Assembly: GCA_018676675.1 (NCBI GenBank)
Contig: JABHEG010000334.1
Span: 1 to 64,000, forward strand
From: Lentisphaerota bacterium
Lineage (GTDB): Bacteria; Verrucomicrobiota; Lentisphaeria; Oligosphaerales; JABHEG01
Reading direction: 5' to 3'
DNA length: 64,000 bases
The notes below the pieces were generated by a model that saw only the letters and a list, made by a program, of their open reading frames with translations, was not told the origin of the DNA and ran no database searches. Positions 1-7,303 of this stretch are shown one piece after another. Within the stretch, counting starts at the first letter, position 1; each line of letters begins with the position of its first letter. Position numbers and translations under genes: made by a program.

Positions 1-78
1 GCCCCGCAGGGGCCCACACTCCCAATCCCTCTTTCCGGTATCCGTGGAATCAGTGTAATCCGTGGTCAGTTCCTTGGG

Positions 79-981
79 TTGTTCTCAGGGGTAACGTGGG
101 TGTGTCATTGGCACTCGCGTTTGCCCCGTGAACGCATACAGATTATCTATCAGCCTCTGGATGAACCCTACGAACACGCGACCGCCAAAGTCAACCGAAG
201 GCGTGATGACAGCCCGACCATCCTGGAGGCCACGCGCCGCTGTCTTCAGCTCATGAAGACAATTCCCGGTTTGCGTACTGAGGAAGACGGCGCCAACGGG
301 GCTCCCGAACGGCTGGAGGATCTCCACCAGTGGGTTGACATACAGACCTACCATGACGGTCCGGTCCTTCGCCGCGGGGCCTACGATCCTGACGCCTGGG
401 ACGCGTTTAAGCGACGGCTCAAGAGCGAGAACAAGGAAATCTGGTTCTACAACATCGACATCACGGGCTTCCATCCTGAGGCCTTGCGCTTTGGCTATGG
501 TTTCGGGCTGTACGCTGCCGGGGCAACGGGAATGATAGAGTGGGCCTACATGACCGGCTATCGCCCGGAAGCACCGAACCGGCTGTACGAGCACAAGCTC
601 CCCATGGCTTACCGGTATAACCGAACTGACCGTGAACCGGGTGGTCCCACTACCGCCTGGGAAATGGCGCGTGAAGGTGTGGACGACTACCGCTATCTCC
701 ATACATTCCTCCAGGCAGCCAACGGTGCTGAGGAACGTGGCCATCGTGCCATAGCGACTATAGCCAGGACGGATATAAAGGCCCGCCTCGCGATGATCGA
801 CTTCAATGGCTGCACCGGGACGGCCTCCCAGGGCGAATGGACCGGGGCAAAGGGCCGACTCCCCACAGGTGAGGCCTTTGTCTCCGGGCAGTTCAAGATG
901 CGGAACGGCTTGGCATTCCGGGATTACACAGCTATCCGGCGAGCCCTGGCCGATTGGACGATCAAGCTCCGTGACCTGTAG
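79..981 (+). CDS. GH123/DUF4091-like glycoside hydrolase, C-terminal part (5' truncated or rearranged)
   Basis: The frame is open from the left edge of the window, so the TTG at 79 is only the first possible start seen here. From about nucleotide 139 the protein looks like the C-terminal half of the GH123-like/DUF4091 catalytic family: YQPLDEPYEH, GLRTEEDGANGAPERL, a WFYNID strand, GATGMIEW, and the family-typical ending WEMAREGVDDYRYL. The family normally has 500 or more residues, so roughly half is missing. The first 45 codons do not look like the rest, and nucleotides 40-70 resemble intergenic sequence, so a junction inside the gene is possible. Predicted role is hydrolysis of glycans, probably amino-sugar containing. 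No signal peptide can be judged. Domain assignment is fairly sure; intactness is not. Confidence 0.6.
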   Translation: MFSGVTWVCHWHSRLPRERIQIIYQPLDEPYEHATAKVNRRRDDSPTILEATRRCLQLMKTIPGLRTEEDGANGAPERLEDLHQWVDIQTYHDGPVLRRGAYDPDAWDAFKRRLKSENKEIWFYNIDITGFHPEALRFGYGFGLYAAGATGMIEWAYMTGYRPEAPNRLYEHKLPMAYRYNRTDREPGGPTTAWEMAREGVDDYRYLHTFLQAANGAEERGHRAIATIARTDIKARLAMIDFNGCTGTASQGEWTGAKGRLPTGEAFVSGQFKMRNGLAFRDYTAIRRALADWTIKLRDL

Positions 982-1127
982 CCGGACGCAGGTGTTCGGT
1001 TCACCCAGTTCTATACCGAGGGTCCTCAGGCGCCCGTAGGCCCCTACAACTCACCGAACGCTTTCCGTGGCAAAATAGAGAACGTGTCCATTCGTCTGGA
1101 CTGCCCCATCAAGGAGATGCTTCCACA

Positions 1128-2174
1128 ATGCAAGCCGCTGACCTGAGCCCCGGATTCTTCCAAGGAGTCGTATCTGTCGAAGAAGGGGACGGCTGGCTCA
1201 AGCCCTGGCGCCTGCCTCACGCGCAACGTCGGCTCTTCCCTACCCCGGATGACGGCCTGCTTCTGCGGGCTGAGATGGCCAGCTCCACCCGCCTTCGGCT
1301 GACCACCGACTCCGATGCGCTGGCCGTCAATTTCCTGCCTCTCGGAGCCCGGCCGGAGGTATGTGAGAAAGAGGGAGCCTTGTTCGACCTGACCATTGCC
1401 GGCGAGATCGTTGCCACAAGCCGCGTCCCAGTCGGAGGAACCGAAGCCAGGTTCAGTGGCCTCCCCGCAGGAGAGAAGACGCTGGAGGTCTGGCTACCTC
1501 CCGAGGTCCCGATCTCGCTCACAGGGGTGAGTATCGTTGCCGGCGCCACCTGTCGTGTGACGGATGATCCCCGCCCGAAGTGGGTCACCTACGGGAGTTC
1601 CCTGACCCACTGTGTTCGAGCAAACAGCACGTCGCGGACATGGCCTGCCATCGTGGCCCGCAAACATGGCCTCAATCTGACCAGTCTGGGATTTGGCGGA
1701 CAATGCTGCCTCGACCCGATGGTAGCCTTCACGATCCGCGATCTCCCGGCGGATGTCATCACTCTCAAACTGGGAATCAACTGTATTGGCGGAGCTCTCA
1801 GCCCCCGCACCTTCCCGGGAGCTGTCCTGGGACTGGTTGCCATCATCAGAGAGAAGCACCCGACAACGCCCATCGGCCTGGTCTCGCCTATTGGCTACCC
1901 TCCACATGAGACGACTCCCAATGTCGTCAACTACACCATCACCGGTATGCGACGCGACATCGCCGATGTCTGTGACCGGCTTACAGAAGCGGGTGATGAG
2001 AACATCTTCTACTACGACGGCCTTCAGGTCTTTGCTCTTGATCTCATTGCGGAGTATACCACGGACCAATGCCATCCCAACGGAGACGGGATCGAGATCA
2101 TGGCCGACAACTTTGATCGGACCGTCATGTCGGACCTGGTCAGGCGCTATCCGGCGTTGGGGCGTCGCGAGTGA
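1128..2174 (+). CDS. SGNH/GDSL-family hydrolase with N-terminal beta-sandwich domain
   Basis: The 348-residue protein has a beta-rich N-terminal domain (about 20-135) like those preceding carbohydrate-esterase SGNH domains, and a C-terminal SGNH domain. Block I is TYGSSLTH with the nucleophile at Ser158, where GSS replaces the usual GDS. Block II is the Gly in GFGGQCC, block III is LGIN, and block V is DQCHPNGDG with Asp313 and His316 completing the triad. It should remove acyl groups, perhaps acetyl groups on polysaccharides. The ATG has AAGGAG at 1111-1116. No signal peptide is seen, so the enzyme appears cytoplasmic. It lies between glycosidase-type genes on the same strand, which fits a glycan catabolism cluster. 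The substrate is unknown. Confidence 0.82.
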   Translation: MQAADLSPGFFQGVVSVEEGDGWLKPWRLPHAQRRLFPTPDDGLLLRAEMASSTRLRLTTDSDALAVNFLPLGARPEVCEKEGALFDLTIAGEIVATSRVPVGGTEARFSGLPAGEKTLEVWLPPEVPISLTGVSIVAGATCRVTDDPRPKWVTYGSSLTHCVRANSTSRTWPAIVARKHGLNLTSLGFGGQCCLDPMVAFTIRDLPADVITLKLGINCIGGALSPRTFPGAVLGLVAIIREKHPTTPIGLVSPIGYPPHETTPNVVNYTITGMRRDIADVCDRLTEAGDENIFYYDGLQVFALDLIAEYTTDQCHPNGDGIEIMADNFDRTVMSDLVRRYPALGRRE

Positions 2175-2192
2175 TTGAGTGGTAGAGGCGCG

Positions 2193-2221
2193 GACGCTCC
2201 CCGGCTTGACGGGGGGGCGTC
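2193..2221 (+). terminator. GC-rich stem-loop after the SGNH hydrolase gene
   Basis: Ten-base arms (2193-2202 and 2212-2221) pair with one G-U wobble around a 9-base loop, 18 bases after the esterase stop codon. No T-tract follows, so it may be a weak terminator or an mRNA-stabilising hairpin. TTGACG at 2206-2211 sits in the loop and could serve as a -35 box for the next gene. Confidence 0.35.
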
Positions 2222-2285
2222 ACACCGATACAGGGTTTCCAGGACTGGAAGCAACACAGTACAATGAAACAGCGTGAGGAGCCGC

Positions 2286-3527
2286 GTGAAAAACAAGATA
2301 CGAGTGGGTGTCGTTGGTGTGGGCCGTGGGAAGACCTTCATGCGCCCTGCGGAACCGGTTGGCATGGAACTGGTGGCTATCTGTGATACATGGGAGGACC
2401 GCCTCAATCGTGTCAGCGATGATCTGGGCGTGGCCGCTTACACAGATTTCAGAGAGTTCCTCACCCATGACATGGACGCCGTCGTACTCGCAAACTACTT
2501 CCACGAGCACACTCCGTTCGCCATCGAGGCCCTCCACGCAGGCAAACACGTCATGAGCGAGTGCGCTGCCTGCCATACGCTGGGAGAAGGGGTGGCTCTG
2601 TGTGAAGCGGTGGAAGAGACAGGCTTGATCTATATGTTCGCCGAGAATTACCCCTACTCTGCGGTTAACCAGGAGATGCGCCGCCTATTCCGGGAAGGTG
2701 AGATCGGGGACTTTCGGTACGGGGAAGGCGAATACGTCCATCCTGATCCGGCCCGCGTCAAACTCGCTCGGTCCTGTGGGAAGAACCACTGGCGGAACTG
2801 GATCCCTGCCACCTACTACTGCACCCACTCGCTCGCACCGGTCATGGCCATCACCGACACACGTCCTGTGAAGGTCAATGCGTTTGTCGTCCCCTACGAC
2901 TTCAACGACCCAACCCAGATCATGGGTATGAAGTCCTTTGATACCGGTTGCGTCATCGTCTATCGCATGGACAATGACGCCGTGGTCAAGTGCATTCACG
3001 GGCAATTCCGAGGGCACGGGAACTTCGTTCGGATCCATGGAAACCGCGGCCTTATGGAGGGGTGTCGCCATGGTGATCGAGGTCGGCTTCGGCTTTGGCA
3101 CGACAAGTGGGAATGCCCTGAAGGAACACCCCAGGAACAGGTCTACAAACCGGACTTCCCGGTTGCTAAGGAGCTGGCCGAGAAAGCTGGACATGGTGGC
3201 GGCGACTTCTTCACCTGTTACCATTTCGCTGAAGCCATTCGTTCAGGCAGGCAGCCTTTCCTGGATGTCTACCGCGGCGTCACGATGAGCATTGCGGGGG
3301 TTCAGGCCTGGCGCTCAACGCTCAATGACTCATGTGCCCTCCCCGTTCCTGACTTCAGGGACAAGGCTGCCCGCGAAGAATATCGCCATGATGATTGGTC
3401 GCCTGATCCGCTGCGCGACAACGAACACAGATTCCCGTGTTCGGTTCTTGGGGAAATCCCACACACACCGGAAGCCGAGGCATATGCCCGGAAGATATGG
3501 GCCGAGCAGGGATACACCGGCGAGTAG
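2286..3527 (+). CDS. Gfo/Idh/MocA-family NAD enzyme, GH109-like
   Basis: The N terminus is a Rossmann dinucleotide-binding segment (IRVGVVGVGRGKTF). The usual EKP motif of Gfo/Idh/MocA dehydrogenases is absent and reads HVMSECAAC, as in GH109-type members (HVMSE-x-PA). Further GH109-like features are AENYPYS, the THSLAPV motif with a candidate catalytic His, and GHGGGDFFTCYHF followed by DVYRGV. GH109 enzymes hydrolyse alpha-N-acetylgalactosaminides by an NAD-dependent oxidation-elimination route; whether this protein is a glycosidase or a dehydrogenase cannot be decided from sequence. GTG at 2286 is preferred over GTG at 2274 because GAGGAG lies just upstream of it. The protein is 413 residues, appears cytoplasmic, and lies between an esterase gene and a response regulator gene. 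Confidence 0.78.
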   Translation: MKNKIRVGVVGVGRGKTFMRPAEPVGMELVAICDTWEDRLNRVSDDLGVAAYTDFREFLTHDMDAVVLANYFHEHTPFAIEALHAGKHVMSECAACHTLGEGVALCEAVEETGLIYMFAENYPYSAVNQEMRRLFREGEIGDFRYGEGEYVHPDPARVKLARSCGKNHWRNWIPATYYCTHSLAPVMAITDTRPVKVNAFVVPYDFNDPTQIMGMKSFDTGCVIVYRMDNDAVVKCIHGQFRGHGNFVRIHGNRGLMEGCRHGDRGRLRLWHDKWECPEGTPQEQVYKPDFPVAKELAEKAGHGGGDFFTCYHFAEAIRSGRQPFLDVYRGVTMSIAGVQAWRSTLNDSCALPVPDFRDKAAREEYRHDDWSPDPLRDNEHRFPCSVLGEIPHTPEAEAYARKIWAEQGYTGE

Positions 3528-3643
3528 CGGCTTCTGGTGTGGCCCTGTGAAGACGAGAATGCTGGACTATGTTCTCGCGGATCCCAAAGGCCCACCCGGC
3601 GCGGGTGAGACCACGTATCACAGAAGAACAATTGGCTTGCACC

Positions 3644-4300
3644 ATGCCCATTACCGTCATTCTTGTTGACGATCATGCCGTCTTGCGTGACGGGATGCGC
3701 GCCCTGCTGGACGCGAACACCAACGTCAAAGTGGTTGGGGCCGCGGCAAATGGTCGTGATGCCATAGTCCTCTCCCGGGAACTCACCCCGGATGTCGTTG
3801 TGATGGATATCACAATGCCGCAGCTGAACGGCATCGATGCCACGGTGGAGATACTCCGCGACTCACCTGGTACGCGCATCGTCGTCCTCTCCATGCATGT
3901 CGATTCTGAGCATGTTTGTCTTGCCTTGAAGGCCGGAGCCCGAGGTTATCTCTCCAAGGAATCCGCCGGCCATTTGGTATGCGAAGCGGTTGAGACGGTG
4001 GCGACAGGCCAACGGTACCTGTGTCCGCACACGTCACGCGTGATGATCGATGACTATGTCAGCGTTCCGGGGAGTGATGGTCACGTTTCTCCCCTGGACC
4101 AGCTTAGTTCTCGCGAACGGCAGGTTCTTCAGCTTGTCGTCGAAGGTCGGACGAGTGCCAGAATCGCGAAGACTCTCTCGCTCTCTCCGAAGACCGTGGA
4201 GACGTACCGTCACCGCATCATGCAGAAGTTGGACATCGGCGACCTCCCTGCCTTGGTGCGGTTCGCCATCCGCCAGGGGCTGACGCCGCTGGACCTCTGA
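3644..4300 (+). CDS. NarL/FixJ-family response regulator (REC + LuxR-type HTH)
   Basis: The receiver domain (about 3-120) has the acidic pair Asp9-Asp10, the phospho-acceptor Asp55 in VVVMDITMP and the Lys in GYLSKE. The C-terminal domain (about 150-215) is a LuxR-type helix-turn-helix: LSSRERQVLQLVVEGRTSA, then LSLSPKTVETYRHRI. It should bind DNA as a phosphorylated dimer and control transcription. ATG 3644 is chosen because it begins exactly at the receiver strand MPITVILVDDH; the open frame extends upstream to 3569 without similarity. No histidine kinase is in the window, so the input signal is unknown. A second receiver-like gene follows at 4619, which suggests the two act together. Confidence 0.9.
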   Translation: MPITVILVDDHAVLRDGMRALLDANTNVKVVGAAANGRDAIVLSRELTPDVVVMDITMPQLNGIDATVEILRDSPGTRIVVLSMHVDSEHVCLALKAGARGYLSKESAGHLVCEAVETVATGQRYLCPHTSRVMIDDYVSVPGSDGHVSPLDQLSSRERQVLQLVVEGRTSARIAKTLSLSPKTVETYRHRIMQKLDIGDLPALVRFAIRQGLTPLDL

Positions 4301-4618
4301 CAAGCTCAGTGATCACGGTGTCTTTTGCTTACCTTCAGGGCGCCCCCCCTTCCCTCTTTGTCGTGGTTTCCCTACACGATGTGTAGAACTCTCCCCCACT
4401 GGACTGCGACAAAGCCGGGCAGCACATTGTCTTCCGGAGTTACTGAGGACGGGTACGCATACGCTCCGGGTGAGCCAAGAACGGAACGCCCGAGGAGCAG
4501 CGAACCGAACCGGACTGCGGATCAAGCGCCCTGCCCGGTGTTACATACGCCCCTGCGAGACGGGCGTGCAGGTGTCACAGAGGGCCTGAGATGCCCTTCA
4601 TCGAAGAGGAGTGCCGCA
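4301..4618. other. Intergenic region between the response regulator and the pseudo-receiver
   Basis: This 318-base stretch has no supported gene. The frame of the downstream receiver is open through most of it, but that translation is Pro/Arg/Thr-rich and not receiver-like, and a good ribosome-binding site (AGAGGAG, 4605-4611) marks ATG 4619 as the real start. No clear promoter or terminator was found. Confidence 0.5.
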
Positions 4619-5050
4619 ATGGCAATAGCCGTTCTTCTTGCCGATGACAGCACGGAGACTGACCACAGATTGGAGGATGTCCTGCGAGGAACGCGGAGCA
4701 TCGAGGTCGTCTCAGCCGTTGGCACGTACGTTGAAGCGGTTCGGCAATGCCGAGACCTCCAGCCGGATGTCGCCATCGTGAGTCTCTCGACCCCGGAATT
4801 GGGCAATACGGAAGTCATTATTGAGATCCAGCGGCACTGTCCGAAGGTACGTTCGCTTGCCATTTCATCCCGGGTCGATCGGGAAGAGATAGGCCGTGTG
4901 CTTGATGCAGGTGCATGCGGGTACTTGACCACGAAAAACGCATCCCGAATGCTCACCGACACCGTCAAGCGCATATACGCAGGGGCGACAGTCCTGGGGC
5001 CTCAGGCCGCTGCCGCCATCACATCTCAGGGGCTCCTGTCCTCAATCTGA
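4619..5050 (+). CDS. Stand-alone pseudo-receiver domain protein (phospho-acceptor Asp replaced by Ser)
   Basis: This 143-residue protein aligns along its length with the receiver domain of the preceding regulator: MAIAVLLADDSTE keeps the acidic pair, and GACGYLTTKNAS keeps the beta5 Lys. At the phospho-acceptor site, however, PDVAIVSLSTPE has Ser where the neighbour has Asp55. It ends at the receiver boundary with no DNA-binding domain, and no HTH coding sequence follows in any frame. It probably cannot be phosphorylated normally and may act by protein-protein contact, for example as a modulator of the neighbouring NarL-type regulator. Start ATG 4619 has AGAGGAG seven bases upstream. An alternative is a decaying duplicate of the first regulator that has lost its output domain. 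Confidence 0.75.
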   Translation: MAIAVLLADDSTETDHRLEDVLRGTRSIEVVSAVGTYVEAVRQCRDLQPDVAIVSLSTPELGNTEVIIEIQRHCPKVRSLAISSRVDREEIGRVLDAGACGYLTTKNASRMLTDTVKRIYAGATVLGPQAAAAITSQGLLSSI

Positions 5051-5094
5051 GGGCTCAATCCTTCTCACATCGCTCTCCCGGTGGCAGGAGCCCC

Positions 5095-5587
5095 TCTTTC
5101 CGCTACATTCCTCTCACGTACCCACTGTTCAAGAAGTTCAACCCCGACAGCCCATGGACCTACGACCAGTTCCGTGCAAAGCTCGCCGACTCATACATTG
5201 GTATGAGCTTGCTCTACGACACCGTCTGTCCAGGGATGCGAGACAACGAATTCAACAGGCAGATTGACGACATCCGGTTACGCTTCGGAATCGGGGCAGA
5301 GGACGTTCGGTTTCATCCCTACTTCGACGATGAGGATCGAGTGGTCGCGGACAACGCGAGCGTCTGGGTGTCCCTACACTCGAAGAAACAGCGTGTTCGT
5401 GACGGCCGTGAACACCTCGGAGGATCCGGTACAGGCGACCCTGATTCTGCCCCCTTCCCTGCTGTCCATTCTGACGCCGTCCCGTCCACTCCAGGATCCC
5501 TTCACCGAAAATACTGTTACAGTTCATGATGGCAGGACAACAGTGGACATCAACTCGCACGGGTATGTGGTCTTGACCACCTTCTGA
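5095..5587 (+). pseudogene. Frameshifted remnant of a DUF6067/GH123-like glycosidase C terminus
   Basis: The frame reading YPLFKKFNPDSPWTYDQF, then FGIGAEDVRFHPYFDD and ASVWVSLHSKK looks like the end of a DUF6067-type glycosidase. At about 5383-5389 the similarity moves by one base to another frame (NSVFVTAVNTSEDP, then DINSHGYVVLTTF) and ends at the stop 5585-5587. The two pieces form one typical C-terminal beta-sandwich, so this is a single broken gene. The catalytic part is missing upstream; the receiver gene ends only about 45 bases before it. A sequencing indel could explain the frameshift but not the missing N terminus. It is probably relic DNA left by deletion. Confidence 0.6.
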
Positions 5588-5673
5588 GCAGTCTGCCCAG
5601 AGGACATCCGCGTCCAGGAGTCACTGGAGCTATGCCCCTTCTCTGAGTTCAAACAGGAGTGAGCGCAGTCACG

Positions 5674-7209
5674 ATGAAAGTGCCCCCGAGTGTTCTGTTT
5701 ATTCTGTCTGATCAACACACTGCACAGTGTATGGGGTGTGCCGGGCATCCCGTTGTCCAGACGCCTAATCTCGACCGCCTCGCAACCGACGGGGTGTGGT
5801 TCCGCAACGCCATTTGCCAGAGCCCCATCTGCAGCCCGAGTCGAGTCAGCTACCTTTCCGGACAGTACTGTCACAACCATGGCTACTACGGCAATGCCGG
5901 ACCGAACCCGGGGGGGCTCCCCAATCTACTGGGACACTTCCGCCGCTCCGGCTATGTGACCGCCGCTGTCGGCAAGATCCATTGTCCGGAGTACTGGATC
6001 GAGGACGATGCAGATTTCTTCCGGGAGGTGTACGACAACTGCAGCGTTGGCCGAGCCCCGGAATACACCGCCTATCTGAAGGAGAAAGGGCTGCTGGAAC
6101 TCCGTGATGACGGCGCTTACCCGGAAATGACCGAACCTGGACAGCTCAACACCGATGGACGAGCATCGAGCCTTCCTTACGCCGACTCGGTCGAGGGATA
6201 CACTGTCCGGCAGTCGATTGCTTTCATGGAAGATGCTGTTGAGAACGGGCGCCCGTTCTTCGTCCACGCAAGCCTTCCGCGACCGCACTCGTCCTACTGC
6301 CCCTCGGAGCCCTTTTGGTCCATGTATGACGACGTCGACCTGCAGCTTCCCCCAAGCACGGACTACGACATGTCGCTGAAAGCCCCGACAATGCGTGAAG
6401 AGCGGGCGATGTTCGAACGTGGAGACTGGACGGTGTTTGAGCCACGAACGCATGAAGCTGCCCGACTCCGCAAGCTCCAGGGCTACCTTGGATGTGTCAG
6501 CCAGGTGGATCACGCGGTTGGCGAGCTCCTGGACTGGCTTGAGCAGGCCACCGTCGCCGACAACACGATCGTCGTCTATGCCAGTGACCATGGTGATTAC
6601 GTCTGTCAGCACGGCCTGATGGAGAAAGCTCCGGGGATCTGCAGTGACGCTATCACTCGCGTGCCCTTTTTCTGGCGTTGGCCGGGACAGATTGCCTCGG
6701 GGTATACCTGTGAACAGCTCGTCGAAGCGGTTGATGTCTCGGCGACACTCTGTGCATTGACCGGACTGGATCAGATGCTGACCAGCGACGGCAGGGATCT
6801 GAGCGCTCTGCTGGCCGGTGGAAGCGAACCTGTTCGTGAGATTGCAGTCACGGAGCACGCCTGGAGCAAGAGCGTGCGCAAGGGGAAGTACCGCTTGGTC
6901 TATTACCCGCCACAGATGTTCACGGAACAGTACCCGGACGGATTCGGGGAACTCTATGATCTCGAAGTGGACCCCTGGGAGATGAGCAACCTGTATTTCG
7001 CCCCCGAATCCCGTACTGTTGTCGACGAACTCACAAGAGATCTTCTGGCCTGGCTTATCACGACGACGCGAATCAAGACAATCGCGCCGGCCAAACGCGA
7101 CGAAGACTCCGGTTGGCAGGTGATGAGACGTCACAAGACCGCTGTCCACGCGGACAGTAAGATCAGCCCACGGGGGTTTGCTGACCTCTGGAACCGCAAC
7201 TATCTCTGA
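5674..7209 (+). CDS. Sulfatase (formylglycine-dependent, type I)
   Basis: This 511-residue protein is an arylsulfatase-superfamily enzyme. The N-terminal metal site is ILSDQHTAQCMG. The sulfatase signature CSPSRVSYLSG contains Cys53, the residue normally oxidised to formylglycine. A second metal site is in YASDHGDYVCQHGLMEK, and the C-terminal subdomain is present (DVSATLCALTGL, then ELYDLEVDPWEMSNL). It would remove sulfate esters from glycans or small molecules. No signal peptide is visible, which suggests cytoplasmic action on imported fragments. AGGAG lies at 5655-5659; ATG 5674 or GTG 5659 could be the start. A cytoplasmic Cys-type sulfatase needs a formylglycine-generating system, which is not in this window. 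Confidence 0.92.
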   Translation: MKVPPSVLFILSDQHTAQCMGCAGHPVVQTPNLDRLATDGVWFRNAICQSPICSPSRVSYLSGQYCHNHGYYGNAGPNPGGLPNLLGHFRRSGYVTAAVGKIHCPEYWIEDDADFFREVYDNCSVGRAPEYTAYLKEKGLLELRDDGAYPEMTEPGQLNTDGRASSLPYADSVEGYTVRQSIAFMEDAVENGRPFFVHASLPRPHSSYCPSEPFWSMYDDVDLQLPPSTDYDMSLKAPTMREERAMFERGDWTVFEPRTHEAARLRKLQGYLGCVSQVDHAVGELLDWLEQATVADNTIVVYASDHGDYVCQHGLMEKAPGICSDAITRVPFFWRWPGQIASGYTCEQLVEAVDVSATLCALTGLDQMLTSDGRDLSALLAGGSEPVREIAVTEHAWSKSVRKGKYRLVYYPPQMFTEQYPDGFGELYDLEVDPWEMSNLYFAPESRTVVDELTRDLLAWLITTTRIKTIAPAKRDEDSGWQVMRRHKTAVHADSKISPRGFADLWNRNYL

Positions 7210-7303
7210 CCGCGAGATCGCAGTAGCGACGTGTCGTCAGGGCGGCCCGGACACCTTTGGACGGCGGCCAATGCCCCACCAACTCAATCGGCAGGAGAGA
7301 ACC

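Noticed and set aside
5926..7149. A 407-codon minus-strand frame opposite the sulfatase
   Set aside because: It mirrors conserved sulfatase sequence and has no family features.
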